A DNA stretch of 64,000 nt from Bradyrhizobium sp. Ce-3 (GCF_022835695.1 NZ_BQUV01000010.1:279940-343939), one strand, 5' to 3'; positions 20,157 through 29,248 are shown, numbered from the stretch's first letter. Program-made: numbers and translations. Notes: generated by a model from the letters alone, not told the origin.

Positions 20157-20468
20157 ATGGCGCTGCAGCTGCGACCGAACTGCGAATATTGCGACAAGGA
20201 CCTGCCACCGAGCGCCACCGACGCGCGGATCTGTTCCTATGAATGCACATTCTGTGCGGATTGCGCCGAGACCAGGCTCGGCAATGTCTGCCCGAACTGC
20301 GGCGGCGGCTTCGCGCCGCGCCCGATCCGCCCGGCCAAGCCGTGGCGTGCGGGCGTCTGCACCATAAACCAACCGCCGTCGGACAAGCGGGTGCACCTGA
20401 AATACAGCTTGGAGGATGTCGCAGCGAATACGGCGCGGCTGAAAGATGTCAGGCCGGAAGAACGCTGA
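20157..20468 (+). CDS. DUF1272 domain protein, small Cys-rich
   Basis: 103 residues. The first 60 contain cysteine pairs (NCEYCDKDLPP, CSYECTFCADC, NVCPNCGGGF) typical of the DUF1272 family, which probably binds zinc. The function is unknown. The tail from about residue 65 (Pro/Arg-rich) is not conserved in the family as I know it. ATG at 20157 has GAGGAAA just upstream. It is isolated between two family D repeats that flank it on both sides, so it probably forms its own transcription unit. Confidence 0.85.
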   Translation: MALQLRPNCEYCDKDLPPSATDARICSYECTFCADCAETRLGNVCPNCGGGFAPRPIRPAKPWRAGVCTINQPPSDKRVHLKYSLEDVAANTARLKDVRPEER

Positions 20469-20488
20469 GGCTTGCACGGCTGTCGGGC

Positions 20489-20609
20489 TCCTTCCCCCTG
20501 AAAGGGGGAAGGTGGGATGGGAGTGAGCCGCGAGCGCCAGCACTCGTGGTGAGAGCAGATCCCCACCCGGTTTGCTGCGCAAACCGACCTCCCCTTTTCA
20601 AGGGGAGGT
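20489..20609. repeat. Family D inverted repeat
   Basis: CTCCTTCCCCCTGAAAGGGG at 20489 onward and GACCTCCCCTTTTCAAGGGG ending near 20606 bound an element like that at 19987, with inner palindrome GGTTTGCTGCGCAAACC. It lies between the convergent DUF1272 and fahA genes. Confidence 0.75.
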
Positions 20610-20638
20610 GAAGCAAGCGATTGCGGCGACCCCGCAGG

Positions 20639-21910
20639 TCACTCCGCCGCGATGACCGTCCCCTCGACTTCGCCGAAGCCGACGCGATAGCCGTCGCCCT
20701 GGCACCAGCCGCGCATGACGAGCGAGTCGCCATTCTCGAGGAACGAGCGCGTCACACCGCCAGCGAGTTCGACCGGCTCGGTGCCGTTCCAGCTGATTTC
20801 CAAAAGACTGCCGCGCTGATGCTTTTCTGGCCCGGAGATCGTGCCGCTGCCGAGGAGATCGCCGACATTCATCGCGCAGCCGCTGGAGGCGTGGTGCACC
20901 AGCTGCTGCACCGAGGACCAGTACATGTATTTGAAGTTGGTGCTGCAGATCGTCTTCGCCTCGTTCATCGCACCCGCGCGCAGGGCGACGTCGAGCTGCA
21001 GGTCGTAATTGTTCGGCTGGGTCTGCTTCAGGTACGCCAGCGGCTCCGGCTGCTGCGCCGGGCCCTGCATGCGGAACGGCTCCAGCGCCTCGCGCGTCAC
21101 CACCCACGGGCTGATCGAGGTCGCGAACGCCTTGGCCTGGAACGGGCCGAGCGGCACGTACTCCCACTGCTGGATGTCGCGCGCGCTCCAGTCGTTGAGG
21201 ATGACGAAGCCGAAGATCATCGCCTCGGCCTGCGCCTCGGTCAGCATCTCACCCATCGCCGACGGCTGTCCGACGACGACCCCCATCTCGAGCTCGAAGT
21301 CGAGCCGCTTGCAGGGCCCGAAGCTCGGCACCTCAGCTGTCGGCGGCTTCAGCTGGCCGCGCGGCCGCCGCACCTTGGTGCCACCAACCACCACCGTCGA
21401 GGCGCGGCCGTTGTAGCCGATCGGCATGTGCAGCCAGTTCGGCTGCAACGCATTGTCCTTGCCGCGGAACATGACGCCGACATTGGTGGCGTGCTCCTTC
21501 GACGAGTAGAAATCGGTATAGCCCGACACGGCGAACGGCATGTGCAGCTTCACATCAGCCATCGGCACCAGCGCCCGCGCCCGCAGTTCCCTGTTGTCGC
21601 GCAGCTCAGGATGATCCGAGCGCAACAGCTCGCTGATCCGCGCCCGCGTCGCCGACCACACTTTCGGCCCGAGCGCCATGAAAGCATTGAGCGACGGCTG
21701 CGAGAACACGCCGAGCGGCCCGACATCGAGCCGCGAGTCCTGCTCGAGCTCCCAGAGGTCGAGCACATAGTCGCCGATCGCGACACCGACGCGCGGCGCA
21801 AGGCCATCCTTCGACGAGAACACGCCGTAGGGCAGGTTCTGGATCGGGAAGTCGGAGGTGGGGGCGACATCGATGAAGGAGCGGAGAGATGGGTCGTTGG
21901 GGTGGGGCAT
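20639..21910 (-). CDS. fahA: Fumarylacetoacetase
   Basis: 423 residues, the last enzyme of homogentisate breakdown, splitting fumarylacetoacetate into fumarate and acetoacetate. It has the N-terminal SH3-like domain (about 15-115) and the FAH catalytic domain (about 120-415). Landmarks are FAVSGYTDFYSSKEHATNVG with the catalytic His and metal-binding Asp, LDFELEMGVVVG with Glu ligands, and NDWSARDIQQWEY with the metal-binding Asp. Length agrees with bacterial FAH. It follows hmgA on the same strand with a family B repeat in between. Confidence 0.96.
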   Translation of the reverse strand: MPHPNDPSLRSFIDVAPTSDFPIQNLPYGVFSSKDGLAPRVGVAIGDYVLDLWELEQDSRLDVGPLGVFSQPSLNAFMALGPKVWSATRARISELLRSDHPELRDNRELRARALVPMADVKLHMPFAVSGYTDFYSSKEHATNVGVMFRGKDNALQPNWLHMPIGYNGRASTVVVGGTKVRRPRGQLKPPTAEVPSFGPCKRLDFELEMGVVVGQPSAMGEMLTEAQAEAMIFGFVILNDWSARDIQQWEYVPLGPFQAKAFATSISPWVVTREALEPFRMQGPAQQPEPLAYLKQTQPNNYDLQLDVALRAGAMNEAKTICSTNFKYMYWSSVQQLVHHASSGCAMNVGDLLGSGTISGPEKHQRGSLLEISWNGTEPVELAGGVTRSFLENGDSLVMRGWCQGDGYRVGFGEVEGTVIAAE

Positions 21911-21943
21911 GGGTTTCCTGCCGAATTTGCGACGATCTATCAG

Positions 21944-22050
21944 TCGTCATTCCGGGATGGCCCGAAGGGCCAGGCCCGGAATCCATCAAGCCGCGTCAAT
22001 GGCGGAGAAATGGATTCCGGGCTCGCGCTTCGCGCGCCCCGGAATGACGA
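21944..22050. repeat. Family B inverted repeat (GTCATTCCGGG type)
   Basis: TCGTCATTCCGGG at 21944 and CCCCGGAATGACGA at 22037-22050 are inverted, with inner copies of CCCGGAATCCAT and ATGGATTCCGGG. It lies between hmgA and fahA. Related elements occur at 26993, 53801 and 58852. Confidence 0.85.
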
Positions 22051-22059
22051 CGGCTATTC

Positions 22060-23406
22060 TCACGGCTTGGTCGGGTCGAACTTCTTCTCCAGGCCCTTCC
22101 AGCAATCCGAGTAATCATCCTGCAGCGTCGACGAGGTCGCGGCGTGCTGCGTCACGCGCTGCGGGAAACGGGTCTCGAACATGAAGGCCATCGTGCCGGT
22201 CAGCTTCACCGGCTTCAGCTCAGAGTTGCTGGCGTGCTCGAAGGCTTCGCGGTCGGGGCCATGCGGCAGCATGCAATTGTGCAGCGAGATGCCGCCCGGC
22301 ACAAAGCCCTGCGGCTTGGCGTCGTAGACGCCATAGATCAGGCCCATGAACTCCGACATGATGTTCATGTGGTACCACGGCGGACGGAAGGTGTTGTCGG
22401 CCACCATCCAGCGTTCCGGGAAGATCACGAAGTCGATATTCGCGGTGCCGGCGGTTTCCGACGGCGAGGTCAGCACCGTGAAGATCGACGGATCGGGATG
22501 ATCGAAGGCGATGGCGCCGACCGGCGAGAAGGTGCGCAAATCGTATTTGTAGGGCGCGTAATTGCCGTGCCAGGCGACCACGTCGATCGGCGAATGGGCG
22601 AGCTGCGTCTTGAACAGCGCGCCGCCCCATTTCACGTAAAGTTCGGTCGGGGTGTCCTTGTCCTCGTAAGCAGCCACCGGCGTCAGGAAGTCGCGCGAAT
22701 TGGCCAGACAATTCGCACCGATCGGGCCGCGCTCCGGCAGCGTGAAGGCGCCGCCGTAATTCTCGCAGAGATAGCCGCGAGCCGGCCCGCCGGGAATTTC
22801 CACACGGAATTTGACGCCGCGCGGGATCACCACGATCTCGCCCGGCTCGGCATCGATGCGGCCGAACTCGGTGACCAGACGCAGATTGCCCTGCTGCAGC
22901 ACGAACATCATCTCGCCGTCGGCATTGTAAAAATGCTGATCAACCATCGATTTGGTGATGAGATAGATGTGCGCCGCCATGCCGGCCTGGGTATTGGCAT
23001 CGCCGGCCGTGGTCATGGTCTGCACGCCCTGCAGGAAGGTCATGTCCTGCTTCGGGATCGGCGCCGGATCCCAGCGCAGTTGCGCGATCGGCATGTCGTA
23101 TTCGTGGCACGGCGCGGTGCGCCACAGCCCGCCATCCGCCTTGGCGAAACGGCCGGAGTGCCGCACTGACGGGCGGATGCGATATAGCCAGGAACGCTCA
23201 TTGGTGCCGCGCGGCGCCGTGAACGGCGAGCCCGACAGCTGCTCGGCATAGAGCCCGTAGGCGCAGCGCTGCGGCGAGTTGCGCCCCATCGGCAGCGCGC
23301 CGGGCAACGCCTCGGTCTCAAAACTGTTGCCGAAGCCGGACATGTAGCCCGGGGTGACCTGCCCCGAGCTGCGGACGATCTGATCAGGCGAGGTATTGAT
23401 GTTCAT
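22060..23406 (-). CDS. hmgA: Homogentisate 1,2-dioxygenase
   Basis: 448 residues, a cytoplasmic Fe(II) ring-cleavage enzyme turning homogentisate into maleylacetoacetate. The N-terminal [18 protein letters not shown] segment is diagnostic. The iron site comes from [13 protein letters not shown] (His and Glu) and the later LPHGPD (His). ATG at 23406 is preceded by AAGGAGGATA, so the open frame upstream (9 codons) is not used. The gene begins 3 bases after the end of the MBL-fold gene, so they are co-transcribed. No maleylacetoacetate isomerase gene is visible in the window. Confidence 0.96.
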   Translation of the reverse strand: MNINTSPDQIVRSSGQVTPGYMSGFGNSFETEALPGALPMGRNSPQRCAYGLYAEQLSGSPFTAPRGTNERSWLYRIRPSVRHSGRFAKADGGLWRTAPCHEYDMPIAQLRWDPAPIPKQDMTFLQGVQTMTTAGDANTQAGMAAHIYLITKSMVDQHFYNADGEMMFVLQQGNLRLVTEFGRIDAEPGEIVVIPRGVKFRVEIPGGPARGYLCENYGGAFTLPERGPIGANCLANSRDFLTPVAAYEDKDTPTELYVKWGGALFKTQLAHSPIDVVAWHGNYAPYKYDLRTFSPVGAIAFDHPDPSIFTVLTSPSETAGTANIDFVIFPERWMVADNTFRPPWYHMNIMSEFMGLIYGVYDAKPQGFVPGGISLHNCMLPHGPDREAFEHASNSELKPVKLTGTMAFMFETRFPQRVTQHAATSSTLQDDYSDCWKGLEKKFDPTKP

Positions 23407-23408
23407 CA

Positions 23409-24362
23409 CTATCCTCCTTGCAGGGCAGCCCACATTTCCTGGTCGCGCTTGTCGGTCCAGATCACGGGATCGTCGATCCCGGACGCCTCGTCATAGGCGC
23501 GCGAAACGTTGAACGGCAGGCAGTGCTCGTAAATCGCGAACTTCGAGAACTTCGGATCCATCACCTCGCGCGTCGCCGCCATCGATTCCTTCAGGCTGCG
23601 GCCCTTGGCAACCGAGGATTCGGCGGCGCCGTAGAGCGAGGTGACGAAATCGCGGGTCATCGCGATCGCATCGCGCGCCGTTTCGAGGCCCTTCAACGCA
23701 TCGCCGCGGCCCGGCGCGATCGCCTTCGGATTGAAGGCGCGGATCTCGTTCAAGGTCATCGGCCATTCGCGCAAATGCGCATCGCCGCAATAGCAGGCCG
23801 AGTGGTATTCGATGAGATCTCCGGAGAACATCACCTCGGCATCCGGCACCCAGGCGACGATGTCGCCCGACGTGTGCCCCGCGCCGAGCTGCATCAGCCG
23901 CACCTCGCGCTTGCCGAGATAGATCGACATCTCGCCTTCGAAGGTCAGCGTCGGCCAGGTCAGGCCGGGAATGCTGGCGGCATCCTGAAACAGCCGCGGG
24001 AAGCGGCCGTATTCGGAATCCCAATCCTGCTGGCCGCGCTCCTCGATCAGGCGATAAGTCTCCTGCGAGGCGACGATGCCCTGCGCGTGATAGGCGGAAG
24101 CGCCGAGCACGCGCACCGCGTGATAATGCGACAGCACGACATATTTGATCGGCTTGTCGGTGACGGTCTTGACCCGCTCGATCACCTTGTTGGCCATCGC
24201 CGGCGTCGCCTGGGCGTCGAACACCAGGCAGCCGTCGTCGCCGACGATCACCGCGGTGTTGGGATCGCCCTCGGCGGTGAAGGCGTAGAGATCGGTGCCG
24301 ATCTCGGAGAAAGTGACCTTCTTCTCCGCGAGATCCGTGGTCGATGCAAAACCTTTGGCCAT
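23409..24362 (-). CDS. Metallo-beta-lactamase-fold protein with degenerate second metal site
   Basis: 317 residues with the MBL fold. The canonical HxHxDH is HYHAVR (H79, H81; the Asp and the last His are V83 and R84). H163 in GAGHTSGD and D182 in FSGDLIEY remain, but the last metal His is replaced in APGRGD. One metal site could persist while the second should be lost. Members of this group accompany homogentisate genes, and their reaction is unknown to me. ATG at 24362 with ACAGGA upstream is chosen. It is followed after 2 bases by hmgA and preceded by the DUF2783 gene, so it belongs to the homogentisate operon. Confidence 0.85.
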   Translation of the reverse strand: MAKGFASTTDLAEKKVTFSEIGTDLYAFTAEGDPNTAVIVGDDGCLVFDAQATPAMANKVIERVKTVTDKPIKYVVLSHYHAVRVLGASAYHAQGIVASQETYRLIEERGQQDWDSEYGRFPRLFQDAASIPGLTWPTLTFEGEMSIYLGKREVRLMQLGAGHTSGDIVAWVPDAEVMFSGDLIEYHSACYCGDAHLREWPMTLNEIRAFNPKAIAPGRGDALKGLETARDAIAMTRDFVTSLYGAAESSVAKGRSLKESMAATREVMDPKFSKFAIYEHCLPFNVSRAYDEASGIDDPVIWTDKRDQEMWAALQGG

Positions 24363-24390
24363 CAGTTCAATCCTGTCCGTTTGATCAGTG

Positions 24391-24618
24391 CTATTGTTGT
24401 TGCTGTTGTTGCTGCTGGCTCGTATCCAGCATGCGCCGCTTCGCCAGTGCGATCGCCTCGCGCAGCACGTCGAGGTCGCCGATGTGGTTGGCGAGCACCA
24501 GAACCAGCGCGGCATCGAGATCCGCGCTCTGCGCCTCGGTGAGGCCGCGATGCGCCTCGACGATGGCGCGGAAGGCGTCATCGGGCTTTGCGAAGTTCGA
24601 ACGGGTCGACAGCGCCAT
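24391..24618 (-). CDS. DUF2783 protein with C-terminal polyglutamine
   Basis: 75 residues. The body (about 8-66, PDDAFRAIVEAHRGL through LREAIALAKRRM) matches the small all-helical DUF2783 family, found next to homogentisate and FAD-hydroxylase genes. The function is unknown. The protein ends in eight consecutive Gln encoded by mixed CAG/CAA codons directly before TAG, a triplet microsatellite at 24394-24417. It lies between the FAD monooxygenase (9 bases) and the MBL-fold gene (28 bases) on the same strand, so it is part of the operon. Confidence 0.8.
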   Translation of the reverse strand: MALSTRSNFAKPDDAFRAIVEAHRGLTEAQSADLDAALVLVLANHIGDLDVLREAIALAKRRMLDTSQQQQQQQQ

Positions 24619-24627
24619 GACTGCTCC

Positions 24628-26253
24628 TCAGCTCACGCCGGCGGCGCGCGCCAGCGCCGCGTCGAGCGCCGGCCGCGCCGCATTGCGGAAGCGCGCCGCG
24701 ACATAACCATCCGGCCGCAACAGATAGGCAGTGCCGGGCTCGGCGTCGTAGCGCTTGCCGGCGAGGCCTTGCGCATCGACCAGTCCGCCCTCGCCACCGA
24801 CCCGGATGGTGCCGACGCCATCGGGGATGTCGGCAGCCACGCCATTGCCAAACTCCAGCAGTGTAAAACGCGTTCCCTGCCTGATGAAGACATCGGTGAG
24901 ATAGGTGGAACCACCGCCCTGCTCGGTCACCGGCGCATCCGGCATCGAGGCGCCCGGTCGCGGGCCGCCGCGCCAGTCGTCGCGATCCTCACTCGACAGC
25001 GGCGTGTCGTACACCGACGGCACCGACAGCCGGCCGCCATTGACCATGCGCTTGCCGAACTCGGTATCCTCTGCGAGCGACAGCACGGCCTGGCGCAGCC
25101 GCGCCTCCTGCTTCGTCACCGGCGCCATGAAATCGGTCGAGCGGGTCGACTCGCGGATGTTCTCATCCGCCGCGGCACTACGCTCGATGTGATAGCTCTC
25201 CAGCAAGCCTTCCGGCGACAGCCGGCGCAGCACGCGGTCGAGCTTCCACGCCAGATTCTCGGCGTCCTCGAGCCCGGAATTGGCACCGCGCGCGCCGAAC
25301 GGCGAGACCTGATGCGCGGAGTCGCCGGCGAAGACCACGCGGCCGTGGATGAATCTGGCCATCCGGCGGCACTGGAACTTGTACAGCGAGATCCATTCGA
25401 ACTCGAACTTGTCGTGGCCCAGCATGCGCGCGATCCGCGGCCGGACATTCTCGGGCTGCTTCTCGGCGACCGGATCGGCATCCGGATTGAGCTGCAGGTC
25501 GATCCGCCAGATATCGTCCGGCTGCCTGTGCAGCAGCGCCGAGCGCCCGGCATGGAACGGCGGATCGAACCAGAACCAGCGCTCGGTCGGAAACGCCGCC
25601 GTCATCTTGACGTCGGCGATCAGGAACTGGTCCTCGAACACCTGCCCCGCAAAGTCCGCGCCGACCATCTGCCGCAGCGACGAACGGGCGCCGTCGCAGG
25701 CGACGACAAAGGAAGCGTGCACCTGGTAGGAACCTTCGGGCGTCGCGATGGTCAGCGCGACGCCGTCGTTGCGGCTCTCCAGCGCGATCACCTTGTTGCG
25801 CCAGCGCAGGTCGATATCAGGCAGCTGCTCGACCCGGTCGACCAGATAGGCCTCGGCATAGAACTGCTGCAGATTGATGAAGGCGGGCCGCTTGTGGCCT
25901 TCCTCAGGCAGCAGATTGAATTGGTAGAGCTGCGCGGCGCCGTGAAAGATCTTGCCGACGCTCCACACCACGCCTTTCTCGACCATCCGGTCGCCGACGC
26001 CGAGGCGATCCCAGAATTCCAGCGAGCGTTTCGAGAAGCAGATCGCGCGCGAGCCCTCGCCGATCCGGTCGGCATCGTCGAGCAGCACCACGCGCTGGCC
26101 GCGTTGCGCAAGGTCGATCGCGAGCGACAATCCCACCGGCCCGGCGCCGACCACGACGACCGGATGCTCCGCGACATTGGCGCCCGACCGGTCCTGGTCG
26201 GGGTGGCGGCGATAGCCGAACTGGGTTTTGGCCTGTGCCGTGCTGGCTGCCAT
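24628..26253 (-). CDS. FAD-dependent aromatic monooxygenase (MhpA/MhaA-like)
   Basis: 541 residues of the class A flavoprotein hydroxylases. FAD/NADPH motifs are VVVGAGPVGLSLAIDLAQRG (about 33-52), the DG motif VVACDGARSSLR, and GD motif VVFAGDSAHQVSPFGARG. A C-terminal thioredoxin-like domain follows, as in 3-(3-hydroxyphenyl)propionate or resorcinol hydroxylases. Linked to hmgA and fahA, it may hydroxylate 3-hydroxyphenylacetate to homogentisate as MhaA does, but that substrate is an inference. It is the first gene of the minus-strand homogentisate operon and is divergent from a MarR-family regulator. Confidence 0.87.
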   Translation of the reverse strand: MAASTAQAKTQFGYRRHPDQDRSGANVAEHPVVVVGAGPVGLSLAIDLAQRGQRVVLLDDADRIGEGSRAICFSKRSLEFWDRLGVGDRMVEKGVVWSVGKIFHGAAQLYQFNLLPEEGHKRPAFINLQQFYAEAYLVDRVEQLPDIDLRWRNKVIALESRNDGVALTIATPEGSYQVHASFVVACDGARSSLRQMVGADFAGQVFEDQFLIADVKMTAAFPTERWFWFDPPFHAGRSALLHRQPDDIWRIDLQLNPDADPVAEKQPENVRPRIARMLGHDKFEFEWISLYKFQCRRMARFIHGRVVFAGDSAHQVSPFGARGANSGLEDAENLAWKLDRVLRRLSPEGLLESYHIERSAAADENIRESTRSTDFMAPVTKQEARLRQAVLSLAEDTEFGKRMVNGGRLSVPSVYDTPLSSEDRDDWRGGPRPGASMPDAPVTEQGGGSTYLTDVFIRQGTRFTLLEFGNGVAADIPDGVGTIRVGGEGGLVDAQGLAGKRYDAEPGTAYLLRPDGYVAARFRNAARPALDAALARAAGVS

Positions 26254-26357
26254 TGCGTGACCCTGGATGTTCCCTTGTGCCGGCCCTTGTCTGTGGCCCG
26301 GGCTCCGGCTTGTGTGACTGGCTTGCGACGGGACCTTGCGGGCCGGCCGCGAGCTTG

Positions 26358-26388
26358 CTAAATTAGTCTCACTTGCAACTATCTTAAA
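26358..26388. promoter_or_regulatory. AT-rich divergent promoter/operator region of the homogentisate operon
   Basis: An AT-rich patch in otherwise GC-rich DNA lies between the divergent monooxygenase and MarR genes. It contains the weak inverted repeat TAGT-N10-ACTA (26364-26381). Position and composition fit a promoter with a MarR-family operator, but the symmetry is poor. Confidence 0.35.
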
Positions 26389-26429
26389 CTCCCAGTCGAG
26401 CTCGCCGTCAACTCAAATTGGAGGAATTT

Positions 26430-26990
26430 TTGGCCAGGACCTCTGCAAGCCAGCCTCCAGCCCGCCCGCGCAGCGTCGTGGAAGCGGACGTGCGCGACGA
26501 TGCCGCGCCGGCCAAGAAACGCCTCGACCTCTTCCACTTCATGCCGTTCCGCCTCAACCGGCTGGCGGCCGAGGTGTCGTCGGCGCTGTCGAGCGAATAT
26601 CAGGCGCGCTACGGCCTCGACATTCCCGAGTGGCGGGTGCTCGCGACGCTCGGCTTCCGCAGCGATCCCTGCAGTGCGCAATACATCGCGCATTGCACCC
26701 GCACCCATAAGTCCACCATCAGCCGCGCGGTATCGGCCTTGATGGAGCGCGAGATCGTCGAGCGCGTCGAGAACGCCGACGACCGCCGCGAATTCCGCCT
26801 GCGCCTGACCCGGAAGGGCCAGGCGCTGTACGAAGAGCTGATCCCGCGCCTGCTGCGCAAGGAGCAGGAGATCCTGTCCTGCCTCTCCGCGCAGGAACGC
26901 CGCGATCTCGGACGCCTGCTCGACAAGGTCGAGGCCAGCCTCGACCTGGTGCAGACCAGCGAAGAGGCCGACGCCAAGGACGTGTATTAG
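26430..26990 (+). CDS. MarR-family transcriptional regulator
   Basis: About 186 residues. An N-terminal low-complexity arm (1-35) precedes a winged-helix MarR core (about 40-165; HKSTISRAVSALMEREIVER as recognition helix and NADDRREFRLRLT as wing). The start is set at TTG 26430 because GGAGGA lies at 26420-26425; an in-frame TTG at 26418 overlaps that ribosome binding site. Divergent from the monooxygenase, it probably represses the homogentisate operon and responds to an aromatic acid (inference). A family B repeat follows its stop. Confidence 0.9.
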   Translation: MARTSASQPPARPRSVVEADVRDDAAPAKKRLDLFHFMPFRLNRLAAEVSSALSSEYQARYGLDIPEWRVLATLGFRSDPCSAQYIAHCTRTHKSTISRAVSALMEREIVERVENADDRREFRLRLTRKGQALYEELIPRLLRKEQEILSCLSAQERRDLGRLLDKVEASLDLVQTSEEADAKDVY

Positions 26991-26992
26991 GG

Positions 26993-27119
26993 GTCGTCAT
27001 TCCGGGGCGTGCGCAGCACGAGCCCGGAATCCATTTGTCCACGAAACGCGCGGCTCGATGGATGCCGGGCTCTCGCTTCGCGAACCCTCCGATGCGCAAT
27101 TGCGCACCGGGGAATGACG
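26993..27119. repeat. Family B inverted repeat
   Basis: GTCGTCATTCCGGGGCG at 26993 and CCGGGGAATGACGG ending near 27120 bound the element, with the inner CCCGGAATCCAT and ATGGATGCCGGG arms. It lies between convergent genes. This copy is longer because of an insert around 27087-27105 that contains the palindrome TGCGCAATTGCGCA. Confidence 0.8.
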
Positions 27120-27128
27120 GGGGGAGAG

Positions 27129-28010
27129 CTACGTTCCCTCGATATGCTTGGCGATCACCGGGAAATAGTTATCCCCCGATCCCTTGTCGATCGCCTCCTG
27201 CAGCACCGTGCCGATCAACTCCGCGCCGCGGATCCTGATGCCGGCGTCGGCGGCGAGCTCCAGCGCGTAGGACAGATCCTTCAGCGCATATTCGGTCGAG
27301 AAGGCGCGCTCGGGAAATACGCCGGGCACGATCGCCTTCAGGCCGTGGTTGCGCAGCGCAAAACTGTCGGCCGAGCCCTTCGACAGGGTGTCGAGCAAGA
27401 GCTTCGGATCGACGCCATTGTGCTTCGCGACCGCGACGGCCTCGGCCAGCGCGTTGACGGTCTCGAACAGCACCATGTTGTTGAGGATCTTGGTCACCTG
27501 CCCGGCGCCGACCTCGCCGCAATTGGTGACGTCGGTGGCGAAGCAGCGGATCAGGGGCTCGATCGCGGCGTAGAGCGCCGGCACCGCGCCGACCATCACG
27601 CTGAGCGTGCCGTCCTGCGCCGCCTGCCGCGTGCGCGCGATCGGCGCATCGGCCCAGGCCGCACCCCTGGCCTGCAACTGCGCGGCGAAGTCGCGGGTCT
27701 GGCTCACCGAGGATGTACCGAGATCGACCACGATCTGGCCGCTCCTCGCGTTCTTCAGAATGCCGTCGCCTTCGAACACCGCGCGCACATGTTTGGCGCT
27801 GGGCAGGCAGAGGAACAGCACGTCGCTCTGCTTGATGACGTCGGCGACCGACGCTGCGACCTCCGCACCATCGGCGCGCACGCGCTGCAGCGGTTCGGCC
27901 GCGAGGTCGAACACCACGACGCGCTTGCCACTCTTCCTGACCAGGTTGCGGCAGATCGGCTCGCCCATCACGCCGAGGCCGATGAACCCGAGAGTCTCGT
28001 ACTCAGTCAT
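27129..28010 (-). CDS. NAD(P)-dependent beta-hydroxyacid dehydrogenase
   Basis: 293 residues of the 3-hydroxyisobutyrate dehydrogenase family. A Rossmann motif GFIGLGVMGEPICRNL (8-23) binds the dinucleotide. The substrate segment appears as DAPIARTRQAAQDGTL, where the family usually has DAPVSGG; this one keeps Asp-Ala-Pro but replaces SGG with ART. The catalytic Lys is in GQVTKILNNMV. The family includes tartronate semialdehyde and glyoxylate reductases, and the altered DAPxxxx segment makes the substrate uncertain. It follows the lactonase-like MBL gene by 48 bases on the same strand and may share its transcript. Confidence 0.88.
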   Translation of the reverse strand: MTEYETLGFIGLGVMGEPICRNLVRKSGKRVVVFDLAAEPLQRVRADGAEVAASVADVIKQSDVLFLCLPSAKHVRAVFEGDGILKNARSGQIVVDLGTSSVSQTRDFAAQLQARGAAWADAPIARTRQAAQDGTLSVMVGAVPALYAAIEPLIRCFATDVTNCGEVGAGQVTKILNNMVLFETVNALAEAVAVAKHNGVDPKLLLDTLSKGSADSFALRNHGLKAIVPGVFPERAFSTEYALKDLSYALELAADAGIRIRGAELIGTVLQEAIDKGSGDNYFPVIAKHIEGT

Positions 28011-28058
28011 ATCGCTTCTTCTTTTTGACGTTTCTTGATGTGTTGCAGACGCGCCCGG

Positions 28059-28865
28059 CTATTTCGCGAACGATCGCGATGGCGCCAGATGCAGCGCGAA
28101 CGCATCGACCTTGTCGCTGGCGCGCGGATAGATCTCGCTGACGATCGGATCGTGACCGGGGATGAAGCGGTCGGGATGACCGGCGAGCCGCTCGACGGTC
28201 TCCCAGCCCTGCGCCATGTCGCCGACATTATAGACGATCGGGAACGGGCTCTTCTTGTGCAGGTTCGCATAATAATGCGCAGCATCCGACGCCAGGACGA
28301 CCGGCCCGCGCGCGGTCTCGACCCGCACCACCTGCAGGCCGTCGGAATGGCCGCCGACGCGATGCACGGTCACACCGGGCGCGATCTCGCCGTCGCCGGA
28401 ATGGAAGGTGACGCGCTCGCCATAGACGTGGCGCACCATCTGGGTGACGTGCTCGATCGAGAACGGATGGCGCAGCATGCCGTTGCACATGCAGCGGCCG
28501 GTCGCGTAGCTCATCTCGCGTTCCTGCAGATGGAATTTGGCATTCGGAAAGCGATCCAGATTGCCGGCGTGGTCATAATGCAGATGGGTGACGATGACGT
28601 CGCGGATCGCATCGGCACTGACGCCGAAGCCGGCCAGCGCGTCAACGGGATTGAGCGTCAGCTTGCGGGCGCGCGCCTTGGCCTCCTCGGCATTGAAGCC
28701 GGTGTCGACCAGGATGTCGCGGCCGTGGCCGCGGATCAGCCAGACGAAATAATCCAGGTCCTGCGCCGTGGTGTCGTGCGGATCGGGCACCAGGAAGTTG
28801 AGGTGAGGCGTGCGCGGCGACATTGTCGCATAGCGCAGGGCATAGATCTCGTAGGCGTTTCCCAT
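28059..28865 (-). CDS. MBL-fold hydrolase, N-acyl-homoserine lactonase family
   Basis: 268 residues from ATG 28865. It has the complete dinuclear metal site: HLHYDH (H94, H96, D98, H99), GGHSDG, ASDAAHYY and GHDP. The overall pattern matches the lactonase-like branch of MBL hydrolases that open homoserine lactones and other lactones. Actual quorum-quenching activity cannot be claimed from sequence. It starts 136 bases from a perfect CRP-like site (29001-29016) that lies between it and the divergent pseudocaspase gene. It lies upstream of the beta-hydroxyacid dehydrogenase. Confidence 0.87.
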   Translation of the reverse strand: MGNAYEIYALRYATMSPRTPHLNFLVPDPHDTTAQDLDYFVWLIRGHGRDILVDTGFNAEEAKARARKLTLNPVDALAGFGVSADAIRDVIVTHLHYDHAGNLDRFPNAKFHLQEREMSYATGRCMCNGMLRHPFSIEHVTQMVRHVYGERVTFHSGDGEIAPGVTVHRVGGHSDGLQVVRVETARGPVVLASDAAHYYANLHKKSPFPIVYNVGDMAQGWETVERLAGHPDRFIPGHDPIVSEIYPRASDKVDAFALHLAPSRSFAK

Positions 28866-29248
28866 CGGTTTCGCTCTTGTTTGCGGTCTTGTTGAATGAC
28901 TTGTCGTCCCGAACACAAAGCCATCGCCTCGCGCAAAGGTCAAACCGCGCCGACTGCGACGCGCGCATGACAGGGCGGCCCAAACCACTGCGCAAGCCAC
29001 TGTGAGTGCAATCACATTATCGGCGCGCAGGAACCTGCACCATGCCGCGACGGCGATGGCCGCCATGACCGCATGCTGTTGCATTGCGGCCTCGCTGAGA
29101 TCGCCGCGATAAATGATGATGCCGCAAGCCGTTGACGGGGGTTTGGCCGTGGTTTGATAATGCGATATCGCTAGAGTAAGGTTCCCGAGGCGCAGGCTGG
29201 AAGCGGCGCCATTTCACTGCAATGCCGCGATCTGGATTTGCCGCGATT
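28866..29248. other. Divergent intergenic region with a perfect CRP-like site
   Basis: A 383-base gap between the lactonase-like gene and the first pseudocaspase gene. It contains the palindrome at 29001-29016 and otherwise no repeat or ORF I can support. Confidence 0.6.
29001..29016. promoter_or_regulatory. CRP-like binding site, perfect palindrome
   Basis: TGTGAGTGCAATCACA matches TGTGA-N6-TCACA at all ten conserved positions. It lies 232 bases upstream of the pseudocaspase start and 136 bases upstream of the divergent lactonase-like gene. The window encodes a CRP-type protein with the matching recognition residues (37251-37925) and an adenylate cyclase. Confidence 0.65.

Noticed and set aside
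19987-20609. Repeats flanking the DUF1272 gene considered as a CRISPR array or as ends of a mobile element carrying that gene
   Set aside because: There are no regular spacers, and the two family D copies are complete inverted elements of their own with differing sequence. No transposase or target-site duplication was seen.
24391-24618. Polyglutamine tail considered as a frameshift artefact
   Set aside because: The tract is in frame with a complete DUF2783 domain and ends in a normal stop codon.
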